A DNA stretch of 50,421 bases from an uncultured Clostridium sp. (GCA_946500615.1 CAMMWP010000010.1:1-50421); one strand, 5' to 3'; counted from the first letter of the stretch, positions 9,945-19,878 are shown. Numbers and translations are program-made. Notes: generated by a model not told the origin, from the letters alone.

Positions 9945-10115
9945 ACTGCTCCGCATACCATGTCAAGCTCTATCGTTACTTTAATTTTATGATTTTCTAT
10001 TCTTTTAACCTTATTTTTAACTTTTCTATCCAAACTAATGAAGTCTCCAAAAGCAGTAAATTCAACTATTTCATCGAACTCTTAGACATAACACCGAACA
10101 GCACTCCACATGTGT
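9945..10115 (-). repeat. rlmD-3'-end/att-like scar plus conserved tail, copy 1
   Basis: Minus strand ACACATGTGGAGTGCTGTTCGGTGTTATGTCTAAGAG (frame: THVECCSVLCLRVR*) followed by EIVEFTAFGDFISLDRKVKNKVKRIENHKIKVTIELDMVCGAVNL*; strongly similar to 27756-27945. Confidence 0.8.
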
Positions 10116-10140
10116 TCATCTAAAAATCTTTTAAGATTTT

Positions 10141-10554
10141 TTAGAGTATGTTAAGTACAACTAATTTATCAAATTTAGCATCTAACGAAACTCTATATCC
10201 ACCATATTCATCTTCTTGTCTTATTTCTTTAATATTTGTAAATTCAAAAGTAACTCCATCATCTAAATCTATATTGAATATTTCATTTAATATATTTTCT
10301 AGGTTGTCTTTTTCTAAATCAAAACCTTTTATTGTTGCATCCATATCTAATGTATTTCTCATATCTATTCCAACTATAGCTGTTATTAACATTCCACCTT
10401 TTAATACAAATTTATATTTGTAATCTGATACTGAAATTCTTTCTAATAGTCTTTCTAACATATAGTTTTGTAAAATAATATTTTCATTCACATCAACTTT
10501 AGATGACATATTTTTTATCCATGCTTTTAGTTGTGCTCTATTTTTAGCTATCAT
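10141..10554 (-). pseudogene. AbiEii/AbiGii-type nucleotidyltransferase toxin, C-terminally truncated
   Basis: YKFVLKGGMLITAIVGIDMRNTLDMDATIKG; 137 aa only, ends beside the att-like scar. Confidence 0.7.
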
Positions 10555-11147
10555 AGTAACACCTCCAAATATTTTCTTATTTCATCTTCTATATTAAATA
10601 GTTTTGCATATTTGTGCAATTTAATTGAGTTTCTATCTCTTCTTTCTGCATATCTTTTCATTGCATCTGTAAATATGGCTGTTTCAATTCTCTTTTTATT
10701 TCTAATAATATCGCAAATTGTTCTTTCTAAATCGTATAATTTAATTTTATTTCCATAAGGTGTTTTCATTTCTATAATTCCTATTTCGTACAATTCATCT
10801 TTTAAATAAAAAAAGTCATAACTTTTATCTTTTAATAATTTTGTATTATAGTAACTTGGTATTGTTAATTGATACCTTATTGGCGTTCTATCACATAAAT
10901 CATGAAAATATAAAGCAGTTTCGTGAGAAAATATTCCTTTTCTACAAATAGCTTGTGTAATAAAATATTGGTCTTCAAATGTATCTTTCCCTATATATAC
11001 TCCTCTTGCAACTCTTTCTATTAAGCCTTTCTCAATCATTCTTGTTAGTACTTTATTGTTGATTCCTAGTTCTTCTACTTGATATGTTTCAATCACTCCA
11101 TTATTCTTTTTTAATAATTTTTCTACTTTTTGTATATCATCCATACT
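10551..11147 (-). CDS. AbiEi-type antitoxin / transcriptional regulator
   Basis: MDDIQKVEKLLKKNNGVIETYQVEELGINNKVLTRMIEKGLIERVARGVYI; start chosen after GGAGAAATAAGT RBS (ORF track start 11207 lies in a hairpin). Confidence 0.75.
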   Translation of the reverse strand, partial: SMDDIQKVEKLLKKNNGVIETYQVEELGINNKVLTRMIEKGLIERVARGVYIGKDTFEDQYFITQAICRKGIFSHETALYFHDLCDRTPIRYQLTIPSYYNTKLLKDKSYDFFYLKDELYEIGIIEMKTPYGNKIKLYDLERTICDIIRNKKRIETAIFTDAMKRYAERRDRNSIKLHKYAKLFNIEDEIRKYLEVLL

Positions 11148-11157
11148 TATTTCTCCT

Positions 11158-11207
11158 TTGCCGTTTTCATTCGTAAATATTGTATCATTTACGAATGAAA
11201 ACGGCAA
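11158..11207. promoter_or_regulatory. Perfect 21-bp inverted repeat upstream of abiEi
   Basis: TTGCCGTTTTCATTCGTAAAT-N8-ATTTACGAATGAAAACGGCAA. Confidence 0.75.
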
Positions 11208-11364
11208 GTATTTATATAAAATTTGCTAAAAATATTGCTTTATAATAAAATTTCTATTATAATTTTATTAGATGATTGAGAAAGCTTACTTCGGTAAGCA
11301 GTTATGATTTAGAATGTAGCTTATACAGAAATATATAGGCTACTACAGTTTTTATTATTAAAAA

Positions 11365-11416
11365 ATTGCCGTTTTTACTCGTAAGGTTTATATTATTTAC
11401 GAATCAAAACGGCAAT
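11365..11416 (-). terminator. Second copy of the GCCGTTTT inverted repeat, terminator-like with trailing T-run
   Basis: ATTGCCGTTTTTACTCGTAA...TTACGAATCAAAACGGCAAT; minus strand is followed by TTTTTT downstream of the hydrolase stop. Confidence 0.6.
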
Positions 11417-11425
11417 ATTTTATTC

Positions 11426-11989
11426 TTAAAGATAAGTTACAATTTCCTCAAATGTGTCATATCCACTCTCACTATTGATATGCCCTGCATTTGGTATAAA
11501 TACTTGTTCTGTTGCAACTTTATTTGCAAAGTCTTTTTCCACTTCATATTTTACATATGGATCATTATCTGAATAGAAACATATTATTTTATTAGCATAT
11601 TGTTTTACATCTTCTAAGTTATCAAAATACATAGTTCTATTTACTGCATCATATTCTTCATTTATTCCTAAATAATTATTAAATCCACATACAAAAATTA
11701 GTTTTTTAACTTTTAACTTATTTTCAGTTAGAAATTTTGATATGAATGCTGGTGCAATACTATGCCCTATTACTGTTGTATTTTCATTAATTAATCCTAA
11801 ATCTAAATAATATTTAAGTAGCTTACTCCAATTTTCATAGTTTTGATATCCTACTCCAATAGGAAAGTCTGGTACATATACTTGTTTTCCTTCATCTTCT
11901 ATAAAATCATGTAACCATCCTATCCAATTTGAATATGGACTACTAAATGAACCATGTATTATAAAATAATTTTCTTGCATTTTATTCAC
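11426..11989 (-). CDS. Alpha/beta hydrolase (RBBP9/YdeN-like)
   Basis: ORF 187 aa; YFIIHGSFSSPYSNWIGWLHDFI, TTVIGHSIAPAF, DNDPYV, AGHI; near-identical paralogue at 18006-18557. Confidence 0.8.
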   Translation of the reverse strand: MNKMQENYFIIHGSFSSPYSNWIGWLHDFIEDEGKQVYVPDFPIGVGYQNYENWSKLLKYYLDLGLINENTTVIGHSIAPAFISKFLTENKLKVKKLIFVCGFNNYLGINEEYDAVNRTMYFDNLEDVKQYANKIICFYSDNDPYVKYEVEKDFANKVATEQVFIPNAGHINSESGYDTFEEIVTYL

Positions 11990-12851
11990 TCCCTTTCTTA
12001 TTTTCTACTAATTTTTTATGATAAAAGTAATTTATATATTTAACATTATTGCTTTCACAATATTCGCAAATTTCTTTAGATAAATTATTCCAATATTGCT
12101 TATTTCCTTTAATATAAATATCATTATATTCATTTATCAAATTTGGATAATTTTCTTGGATATACCATAATATTTTAGTTTTATAATCTCCTCTTAAATT
12201 CAGATTTTCAAACCAATATTCATCTATATATTCTTTACTAATTTCTATAATTTCTTTAAAATCTGTAATATACGGAAATATAGGTGACATGAATAAAACT
12301 GTATATATTCCATTATTATGAAGCTCTTTTAATGTTTCTAATCTTTCTTTTATTGAACTAGCATTGTCCATATCATTCTTAAAACTTTCATCTAATGTAT
12401 TAATAGATATTGATACTATTAAATTTTTCATTTGTTTTAATAAATCTAAATCTCTTAATATTAATTTAGATTTTGTTGAGATATTCAAATTGCATTTAAC
12501 ATCTACTAAATCTTCTAAAATTTTTCTAGTTAATTCATATTTTTCTTCAAATTTATTATAACAGTCAGTTACCGAAGATAAAAAAACAGTTTTATTTTCC
12601 AATTTCTTTTTATTTATTTTTTTATTGCACTTTTTTATATCAATAAAAGTTCCCCACTCTTCTTTATGTCCTGTAAATCTTTTCATAAAACTTGCATAAC
12701 AATATTTACATCCATGTGGACAACCTACATACGGGTTGATTACATAGTCACTAGCTGGTAAATTAGATTTAGTTAAATAGTCCTTAACTTGTGTTTCTTT
12801 TTCTATAATATCCTTTTTTAATATTTCATTACTTTTCACTTTTAGCTCCAC
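11982..12851 (-). CDS. SPL-family radical SAM protein
   Basis: NPYVGCPHGCKYCYASFMKRF cluster motif CxxxCxxC. Confidence 0.85.
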   Translation of the reverse strand: MELKVKSNEILKKDIIEKETQVKDYLTKSNLPASDYVINPYVGCPHGCKYCYASFMKRFTGHKEEWGTFIDIKKCNKKINKKKLENKTVFLSSVTDCYNKFEEKYELTRKILEDLVDVKCNLNISTKSKLILRDLDLLKQMKNLIVSISINTLDESFKNDMDNASSIKERLETLKELHNNGIYTVLFMSPIFPYITDFKEIIEISKEYIDEYWFENLNLRGDYKTKILWYIQENYPNLINEYNDIYIKGNKQYWNNLSKEICEYCESNNVKYINYFYHKKLVENKKGSE

Positions 12852-13383
12852 CTAATTTCTTTAATAAAATATATCTTTTTATATTTTCATCTTTTTGATA
12901 CCAAGTTTGTTCCTCATATCCTAAATCTTTTAGATTTCTTAAACTATAAATATTTCCAAAAGTTACTTCTGCAATAATGTTACTTATTCCTTTTTCTTTA
13001 GCCCTTCCTTCAAGATATTTTACTAATGTTTTCTGTAATCCATATCCTCTATACTCTGGTAATACTATAACACCATCTATATCTGCACAACTACCATTTA
13101 AATTTGGAATCATTTGTTTTAATTCTTTCATTCTGCTTGAAACTGATAAAAAAATCCATGCTATCATTCTATTTTCTATAAAAGCACCATATATCTCTCC
13201 ATCATTTATAGGGTCGTTTAATATCCTTAAATATGTTTCTTTTTTAAAAGGTAAAAAATAACCTTTTTCTTCCTCTTTAAAATTATCTATTACAATATTT
13301 TGAATATTATATATGTCATCAACATCATTCGAATTGCATTTTCTAATTTTTAGTTTTTCCTTAAAAAATTGATTAATTTCCAT
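12829..13383 (-). CDS. GNAT family N-acetyltransferase
   Basis: IDGVIVLPEYRGYGLQKTLVKYLEGRAKEKGISNIIAEV. Confidence 0.75.
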   Translation of the reverse strand: MEINQFFKEKLKIRKCNSNDVDDIYNIQNIVIDNFKEEEKGYFLPFKKETYLRILNDPINDGEIYGAFIENRMIAWIFLSVSSRMKELKQMIPNLNGSCADIDGVIVLPEYRGYGLQKTLVKYLEGRAKEKGISNIIAEVTFGNIYSLRNLKDLGYEEQTWYQKDENIKRYILLKKLGGAKSEK

Positions 13384-13386
13384 ATT

Positions 13387-13629
13387 TTAATTCACCTTCT
13401 TTATTTTGTTTTTTTCAAAAATATCACTCCAAAAGTCATTGTTGCTAAATTCTAATCCTTTTTCACTTTCATAATACCAAAATTTATCTTCTTCTGATAT
13501 TTCTCCTTTACTCATCAAATGACTTATCTGTAAAATTCCCATTGCATTTGCAATATCAAATAATATTGGAAATACTTCTTTTTCATAGTTTGTCAATTTA
13601 TTATATTTCTCATACTCATTTAATATCAT
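13387..13629 (-). pseudogene. Possible C-terminal fragment of a phosphotransferase-like protein next to the IS
   Basis: YEKYNKLTNYEKEVFPILFDIANAMGIL...KGLEFSNNDFW resembles APH-type C-termini; no N-terminal domain; abuts IS end. Confidence 0.35.
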
Positions 13630-13654
13630 CCTTATCTTGCTTTTTGGATTTAGG

Positions 13655-14473
13655 TCAAGTATTTAGACACATTTTTTTACACTTTTTTATAAAGATTATG
13701 CTATTATACCAACTTTCTATAAATTCAAATATAGCTAATCTCGCTTCTTCAAATCTTACGTAACTTTTTTGATTTACTTCTTCTTTTTTTAATATGGCAT
13801 TGAAGCTTTCCATACTTGCATTATCATATGGATATCCTTTTTTACTATATGAATGCTTTATATTTAATGTTTTTAACAATTCTTCATAACTATTTGATGT
13901 GTATTGACTTCCTAAATCTGAATGAAATATTAGTCCTTCTTTTATTCCTCTTGTGCATACTGCATTATTTAATGCTTGTATTACTAATTCTGCTGTCATA
14001 TGTTTTCCATATGCATATCCTATTACTTTTAAATCGTATAAATCCATTACTATTGCTAAATATGTCCAACCTATTTCTTTTGTATAGATATATGTTATAT
14101 CTCCAACCCATTTTTCTTTGGGAGCTTCTGCTTTAAAGTTTTGTTCTAATAAATTAATTTTATTTGTGTCATCTACTTTTTTATTTCCTGCATGATTAAA
14201 TTTTTTCATTACTATACTTCTTATTCCTAATATTTTCATTCTTCTTGCTACTCGTTTTTGGCTTACCTTTATTCCTTTATTTTCTAGTTTTCTTTGTATC
14301 TTTGGTGAGCCATATCTTCTTTTTGATTCTGCATATATTTCCATTATTTCTTTATCTAATTTTATATTTTCTTCTTTATATTGATTTGTTGTATGATTTT
14401 TATGATAATAATATACTGAATGATGTATTTTCATGCATTCGCATAAAAGTCTTATACTATGCTTAACCTTCAT
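13655..14473 (-). CDS. IS3-family transposase OrfB (C-terminus atypical)
   Basis: KEKWVGDITYIYTKEIGWTYLAIVMDL...IFHSDLGSQYTS...SMESFNAILKKE; ends WYNSIIFIKKCKKMCLNT instead of the usual YN-R-IHSS-like end. Confidence 0.85.
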   Translation of the reverse strand: MKVKHSIRLLCECMKIHHSVYYYHKNHTTNQYKEENIKLDKEIMEIYAESKRRYGSPKIQRKLENKGIKVSQKRVARRMKILGIRSIVMKKFNHAGNKKVDDTNKINLLEQNFKAEAPKEKWVGDITYIYTKEIGWTYLAIVMDLYDLKVIGYAYGKHMTAELVIQALNNAVCTRGIKEGLIFHSDLGSQYTSNSYEELLKTLNIKHSYSKKGYPYDNASMESFNAILKKEEVNQKSYVRFEEARLAIFEFIESWYNSIIFIKKCKKMCLNT

Positions 14474-14499
14474 ATCATCTATAAATTTTATTTTATCTT

Positions 14500-14778
14500 C
14501 TATTTTTTTGTAAATATGACCATTGCTTTTTTTAATATTTCATTTTCTTCCTGTAATCTCATATTTTCTTTTTTCAATTTCAATAATTCATCATTATTTG
14601 TTATTAAGCCAGATTCTGTTTTTACTTTTCCATATTTTTTTATCCAATTATATATTAACTTTTTTTCTAGGTCATATTCACGTACTATTTCTGATACTTT
14701 TTTGCCTGATTCATATAGGGCTACTACTGTTTTTTTGAAATCTTCTGTATAACTATTATATTGTTTACTCATAGACAC
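14500..14778 (-). CDS. IS3-family transposase OrfA
   Basis: YTEDFKKTVVALYESGKKVSEIVREYDLEKKLIYNWIKKYG. Confidence 0.85.
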   Translation of the reverse strand: MSMSKQYNSYTEDFKKTVVALYESGKKVSEIVREYDLEKKLIYNWIKKYGKVKTESGLITNNDELLKLKKENMRLQEENEILKKAMVIFTKK

Positions 14779-14876
14779 TTTTCTCTCCTTCTTTTTTATT
14801 TTAACATGTTTTTTTGAGAGTGTAAAATTTTGTGTCTATATTTCTATTCTAACACCATTTGGTATCTTCAGTATTC

Positions 14877-15110
14877 AGTTCATTGAGTGAACTAATTATT
14901 AATATTTTAGCAAAATTCAAGTACACTTGGTGAACTTTTTTAATATTTTAGTTTACCATTTTTAATTTTAAACGAAGAATAGCGGGTTTCAGCTAGTTCA
15001 CTCGGTGAATTTTTACATCATATTTGCATAAAATTTTTGTTTCATTATTAACTCTTGAAGGCTTGTCCTTCAATGTGTATAGGTGATATGTTAATCTCGC
15101 TTTCCTGCCT
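14877..15110. repeat. Dispersed module, copy 2 (dyads and structured part, no terminal hairpin)
   Basis: AGTTCATTGAGTGAACT, AGTACACTTGGTGAACT, AACGAAGAATAGCGGGTTTCAGC, AACTCTTGAAGGCTTGTCCTTCAATGTGTATAGG. Confidence 0.75.
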
Positions 15111-15254
15111 TTAGTATTCACTTTAGTTCACCTTATCAAAATTAATTTATGTAAATTGTTGAATTATTTCCTTTTTTATGCTATATTAACTGTATCGTTT
15201 CAAAATCTTCTTTATAAAATTTCTACTCAAAATTATTTCAAAGGAGGTGTATTT

Positions 15255-15593
15255 GTGGATTTAAATCTATTGGAACCTATTATTAATAATCTTGATAAAA
15301 CAATTCATAAGACTAACTTAAAAGACTCTTTTATAGACGAGTTTATTCATGATTTACAAAGAAGTATTTTAAGGCAAAACCTTGATTATGATTATAGTAA
15401 ATTACCTAAAAATACCATATTTGAAGTCGACTATATTGAAAATGGATTTGCTTCTTGTTTAGATACTGCACAAAAACATTCAGAAAAATATTATATTCCA
15501 GAAGAGTTACTTGATGAAACTGCCAAAAATGCAGATTATATTCAACTTGACGGTAACAAATATACTGCTGTTTCTAATCCATATAAAAATTAG
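15255..15593 (+). CDS. Hypothetical protein (~112 aa)
   Basis: GTG start after AAAGGAGGTG RBS (ORF track gives 15156); VDLNLLEPIINNLDKTIHKTNLKDSFIDEFIHDLQRS. Confidence 0.55.
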   Translation: MDLNLLEPIINNLDKTIHKTNLKDSFIDEFIHDLQRSILRQNLDYDYSKLPKNTIFEVDYIENGFASCLDTAQKHSEKYYIPEELLDETAKNADYIQLDGNKYTAVSNPYKN

Positions 15594-16560
15594 TTTCTGC
15601 ATAAAAATAAGAACATATTTGAAACATGCTCTTATAACTTATCTTATTTGCTCCATCTAAATTTAAATCTTTTCTTTTTTCTATTATAATATTATTTCCA
15701 TCACTCTTTAGCCATATAGTTCCATCATCTTTTGTTATAAATATATTATCTTCTTCTATTCCAATATTTTTTAGTCTTTCTAAAACATTTAAGTTTGGAT
15801 GATTATACCCTTCATTATTTCCAGCAGATATGATTGCATAAGTAGGCTTTACTATATTTAAAAATTCACTAGATGTAGAATCTTCTGCTCCATGATGTGC
15901 AACTTTTAATACATCAATTTTTTCTAAACCTTCTATTTTACTGTCTAAGTTATTTGTTAAATCTCCTGTAAATAAATATTTTGTATTTATATATTCAAGT
16001 TCAATTACTATTGATGTATCATTTAATTTATTTTTGTCAGTTGGATCTGAATTATCAACATTTAAACACTTCCACTTTGCTTTTCCTAAACTATATTCGA
16101 TGTCTTGCGATTTCTCTATCTGTTGCTTGTTAATATTATTTTCTTTTATATAGTCTTCTAATTCAGTATAAAATCTTTTTCCTTGATATGTACTATATGG
16201 CATATACAATGTTTTTACATTTATATTTGTTAATACTTCTTGCATCCCACCAATATGGTCTTCATCTATATGTGTTCCAATTAAATAATCTAATTCAACT
16301 ATTCCCTGTTCTTTCAAAAATTTTGATATATATTCTCCATCAGAGCCATTTCCACAATCTATCAACATATTGACATCATTATTCGTGACTAATATACTTT
16401 CAGCTTGTCCTACATTAAAAAAAATTATATTTAATTCTGAACTATCAATTCCAATATTTCCATATTTATTATTTAAGTTCACTTCTATAAATATTAAGAA
16501 GATTAATACTAGTATAATTAATAATACTGTTAAAATAGATTTTAAGTTTTTCTTATTCAT
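15574..16560 (-). CDS. ComEC/Rec2-like MBL-fold hydrolase with N-terminal TM
   Basis: NVGQAESILVTNNDVNMLIDCGNGSDG, GTHIDEDHIGGM, LKVAHHGAEDSTSSEFLNIVKP. Confidence 0.85.
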   Translation of the reverse strand: MNKKNLKSILTVLLIILVLIFLIFIEVNLNNKYGNIGIDSSELNIIFFNVGQAESILVTNNDVNMLIDCGNGSDGEYISKFLKEQGIVELDYLIGTHIDEDHIGGMQEVLTNINVKTLYMPYSTYQGKRFYTELEDYIKENNINKQQIEKSQDIEYSLGKAKWKCLNVDNSDPTDKNKLNDTSIVIELEYINTKYLFTGDLTNNLDSKIEGLEKIDVLKVAHHGAEDSTSSEFLNIVKPTYAIISAGNNEGYNHPNLNVLERLKNIGIEEDNIFITKDDGTIWLKSDGNNIIIEKRKDLNLDGANKISYKSMFQICSYFYAETNFYMD

Positions 16561-16569
16561 ACTCTCCTC

Positions 16570-17391
16570 CTATACATTTGCAACTTGTAATGTTTCAAAA
16601 TAATCTAGTACACTTTTAATTACCTCTTCTATTGGTAGTTCTAGCCAATTGTTTTTAGCAGTATTTAAACTCTTCAAATAATTTTTGTTATGTAATATTC
16701 TATTTAATCTTTTAAATATATCCTCTAAATTATTTTCTTTCATAGTTTCATCACTAAATATAAAAGTATTAAAACATTTTATCAATTTATTCTTATTTAA
16801 ATTTTCATTATTTATTAAATAATAGAAATCAAATATATCTTTGTATCTTGTAGAGATAAAACCAAATTTTAATAATGATTTCAATTTTTCTGAAAAAATT
16901 TGCTCTTTAGAATTTATTAGTAAAGTAACACTTTCTTTGATATTATTTAGATCAAAACAATATTCTTCTTGTTCAATATCAAAATTTTTATGTACTCCTA
17001 TATCTAATTTTGTTTCAATTTTATTATGTCTTTTATCTTTTAATTCAATATATACTCTTTTTCCATTATAATCTTGATGACTTAATTCTTCAATTGGAGC
17101 TATAATTTTTATTGTTATATCTGATTCTTCATGATTCAACTTATCTATAAAATTTTCTATGGACTCATTTGATAAAGAATACTTTATAAAATCTAAGTCT
17201 AAATCTCTTGTAGCTCGACGACTATCTTTAGAAATATTATGCATAACTACTCCACCTTTTATAGTTATATTTCTATTTAAAGAACTTTTGGATATTTTGG
17301 CTAGTATAATATCTTGACATACTTTGGCAGATGCATCTAAATGTTCATATCCATCTTTAATATAGTTATCTCTCATTTCTTTTAAATTCAT
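16570..17391 (-). CDS. AbiEii/AbiGii-type nucleotidyltransferase toxin
   Basis: NITIKGGVVMHNISKDSRRATRDLDLDFIKY; overlaps the upstream AbiEi-like gene by ~1 nt. Confidence 0.75.
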   Translation of the reverse strand: MNLKEMRDNYIKDGYEHLDASAKVCQDIILAKISKSSLNRNITIKGGVVMHNISKDSRRATRDLDLDFIKYSLSNESIENFIDKLNHEESDITIKIIAPIEELSHQDYNGKRVYIELKDKRHNKIETKLDIGVHKNFDIEQEEYCFDLNNIKESVTLLINSKEQIFSEKLKSLLKFGFISTRYKDIFDFYYLINNENLNKNKLIKCFNTFIFSDETMKENNLEDIFKRLNRILHNKNYLKSLNTAKNNWLELPIEEVIKSVLDYFETLQVANV

Positions 17392-17942
17392 TAAAACACC
17401 TCTCTTTGTAATGATTCATATATGTGTTCTTCATGTGGGAACATTTCTATATATTCTTCAATTTTACTTATATCTAAGCTATTTATAATTTTTCTGTAAT
17501 TAGAAATTATTTCTTTGTAATAGTCAAATGCAAGTTGTTTTTTATTTCTGATTAGTTCTATTAACATTCTTTCCTTATCATATATATTTACTGTTACACC
17601 TTCTATATCAATTTGAGTTTTACCAATTTCAAATAATTTCTCTGAAACAAAGACTTGTACAATTTTATTGTCCTTAATTCTTAATGCATTTCTTTTTGTT
17701 GCTAAGTTTAATTTAGTTGGGATAACATCTGTTAAATTATGAAAATAAAATGCACTATCCATTGTAAAAATTGCATTTTTATACTTTTTTGATAATATTT
17801 CTAAATAATTTACATTTTTTGTATCTGAATATATATTTTTTTCAATTTTATATATTTCTTCTCTTTGAATTGCTTTCCTTATTTGATAGTCTGATTTGTA
17901 TTTTTCCTTTATTTCTTTATGATTATATATCATTTTTACCAC
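17391..17942 (-). CDS. AbiEi-like antitoxin
   Basis: IYNHKEIKEKYKSDYQIRKAIQREEIYKIEKNIYSD...FTMDSAFYFHNLTDVIPTKLNLATKRNA. Confidence 0.7.
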   Translation of the reverse strand: MVKMIYNHKEIKEKYKSDYQIRKAIQREEIYKIEKNIYSDTKNVNYLEILSKKYKNAIFTMDSAFYFHNLTDVIPTKLNLATKRNALRIKDNKIVQVFVSEKLFEIGKTQIDIEGVTVNIYDKERMLIELIRNKKQLAFDYYKEIISNYRKIINSLDISKIEEYIEMFPHEEHIYESLQREVF

Positions 17943-17955
17943 CCATATGTATTTT

Positions 17956-18000
17956 AAACTAAAAACTCACACTTGTCAAGCTTGTGTGAGTTTTTAGTTT
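17956..18000. terminator. Perfect 17-bp-stem hairpin between hydrolase and abiEi-like gene
   Basis: AAACTAAAAACTCACAC...GTGTGAGTTTTTAGTTT. Confidence 0.65.
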
Positions 18001-18005
18001 AATTT

Positions 18006-18557
18006 TTATAAATAACTTACTATATCTTCAAATGTATCATGTCCACTTTCACTATTGATATGCCCACCATTTGGTATCAGAACTTGTTCTGTAGCAATTT
18101 TATTTGCAAAATCTTTTTCAACTTTATATTTTACATATGGATCATTGTCTGAATAAAAACATATTATTTCATTTGCATATTGTTTTACATCTTCTAAGTT
18201 ATCAAAATACATTGTTTTATTAACTGCATCATATTCTTCATTTATTCCTAAATAATTATTTAATCCGCATACAAAAATTAGTTTTTTAACTTTTACTTTA
18301 TTTTCTGTTAAAAACTTTGATATAAATACTGGTGCAATACTATGTGCTATTATTGTTGTATTTTTATTAATTAATCCTAAATCTAAATAATATTTAAGCA
18401 GTTTACTCCAATTTTCATAATTTTGATATCCTACTCCTATTGGAAAATCTGGCACATAAACCTGTTTTCTATCATCTTCTATAAAATTATGTAACCGTCC
18501 TATCCAATTTGAATATGGGCTACTAAATGAGCCATGTATTATAAAATAATTTTCCAT
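18006..18557 (-). CDS. Alpha/beta hydrolase, paralogue of 11426-11989
   Basis: Near-identical to 11426-11989 by eye. Confidence 0.8.
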   Translation of the reverse strand: MENYFIIHGSFSSPYSNWIGRLHNFIEDDRKQVYVPDFPIGVGYQNYENWSKLLKYYLDLGLINKNTTIIAHSIAPVFISKFLTENKVKVKKLIFVCGLNNYLGINEEYDAVNKTMYFDNLEDVKQYANEIICFYSDNDPYVKYKVEKDFANKIATEQVLIPNGGHINSESGHDTFEDIVSYL

Positions 18558-18559
18558 AT

Positions 18560-18977
18560 TTCTTCCGCCTAAAAGTTATATGTCTCAAGGGCATTTCCAT
18601 CTTCATCATAAATTGTAGAATTAGCATCTGAAATATATAAGACTTGAAAATCCGAATTGTTTAATGTATAACCTGCTTCTTCTGCCCATTCAAATTCGTT
18701 TATAATTGCTTTTTTTACTTTTATATTATTGCTGTCATCAATTAACCTACAGTTTATTCTTATCCAATTTTCATTGTCATAAGCTACAATACAAACATTA
18801 TTATTCTTAGCAATTTACTTAGATACATTTTTTTGTTTATTTGTTATTACATATATTTATTTTATTATCAAATAAAACTGAATCTCCAAATGGTCTACAA
18901 CTTGGCTTATCTCCATCTATTGTACTTAAATAATTGACTTATGTATTTTCTTTTAAAAATTTGAATGTTTCTTCCAT
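18560..18977 (-). pseudogene. Pyridoxamine-5'-phosphate-oxidase-like protein with in-frame stops
   Basis: Own translation: MEETFKFLKENT*VNYLSTIDGDKPSCRPFGDSVLFDNKINICNNK*...NNVCIVAYDNENWIRINCRLIDDSNNIKVKKAIINEFEWAEEAGYTLNNSDFQVLYISDANSTIYDEDG. Confidence 0.65.
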
Positions 18978-18990
18978 ATACTTTTCCTCC

Positions 18991-19386
18991 CTATTTTTCA
19001 TATTCTATTGGAAACCCAACATTTTTTAAGGCTAAAATACCTTTTTCGCATAATTCTTCTTTTATCATAATATAATCTTTTGAAAAAGTAGAAACAATTA
19101 ATATATTCATTCCTTCGTTTGCAATTGTTTCAGCAATTTTTGCTAGAAAACCTACAGTTTGAAATGGCACAGCTGGTTTAAATTCTATTAGTTTATAATC
19201 TCCAACTACCTCTAACACATTTAATTTCTTTAAATTTTCTTTTTTAGTTACTACAGTTATTTCATCTTTATCTTTTGATACCATAAAATGAATATTCGGT
19301 TTCTCCAAAATACCCGTTTTTACATAAACATATGTATCTTTCATAATCGCTGCTATGCTTTTTGGAATAGCTTCTTTAATATCCAT
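18991..19386 (-). CDS. ACT-domain-like small protein
   Basis: 131 aa; FQTVGFLAKIAETIANEGMNILIVSTFSKDYIMIKEE. Confidence 0.65.
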   Translation of the reverse strand: MDIKEAIPKSIAAIMKDTYVYVKTGILEKPNIHFMVSKDKDEITVVTKKENLKKLNVLEVVGDYKLIEFKPAVPFQTVGFLAKIAETIANEGMNILIVSTFSKDYIMIKEELCEKGILALKNVGFPIEYEK

Positions 19387-19417
19387 AAAAATTCTCCTTT
19401 CCTTTATATATTTTTTA

Positions 19418-19768
19418 TTAATTTTCTATTAATTTGCATTGTTCTTTATACCAAGCAGGAGTACAAATCATAATTATTTTACAATTCCCATCCCAATAGT
19501 AGATTTCTTCTTTATCTATTAAGATTACATCTCCTTCCTCAAAATTTATACTTTCATCTTTTTTACTTAAAGTTCCTTTGCCCTCTAATACAAAACATAT
19601 TTCTTTACACATTTCATTAGTACAATATCCTTTTTCTGGATATCTACCACTAATTGTATTAATGCAAAAATCAATATCTTTATCATTTAAATCTATTGAG
19701 TATTCTAGCAGTTTACTTGTATCACTATTTCTTATATCTTTAGCATTATTTTTCTTTACAATCTTCAT
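19418..19768 (-). CDS. Cupin-domain protein
   Basis: EICFVLEGKGTLSKKDESINFEEGDVILIDKEEIYYWDG. Confidence 0.75.
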   Translation of the reverse strand: MKIVKKNNAKDIRNSDTSKLLEYSIDLNDKDIDFCINTISGRYPEKGYCTNEMCKEICFVLEGKGTLSKKDESINFEEGDVILIDKEEIYYWDGNCKIIMICTPAWYKEQCKLIEN

Positions 19769-19878
19769 AATCTTTGCACCTCACTAAAAATATTTATATC
19801 ACAAATTAACAATTTTTCATAATGCTTTGGAAATATTTCCAAACATATTTATCCTTACATTTGCTTAATTGCGAAAAA

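Larger units (their letters stand above)
13655..14845 (-). mobile_element. IS3-family insertion sequence
   Basis: OrfA (14500-14778, HTH) + OrfB (13655-14473, DDE integrase core) with related ends AGTATTTAGACACATTTTTTTACACT / GAAATATAGACACAAAATTTTACACT. Confidence 0.85.
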
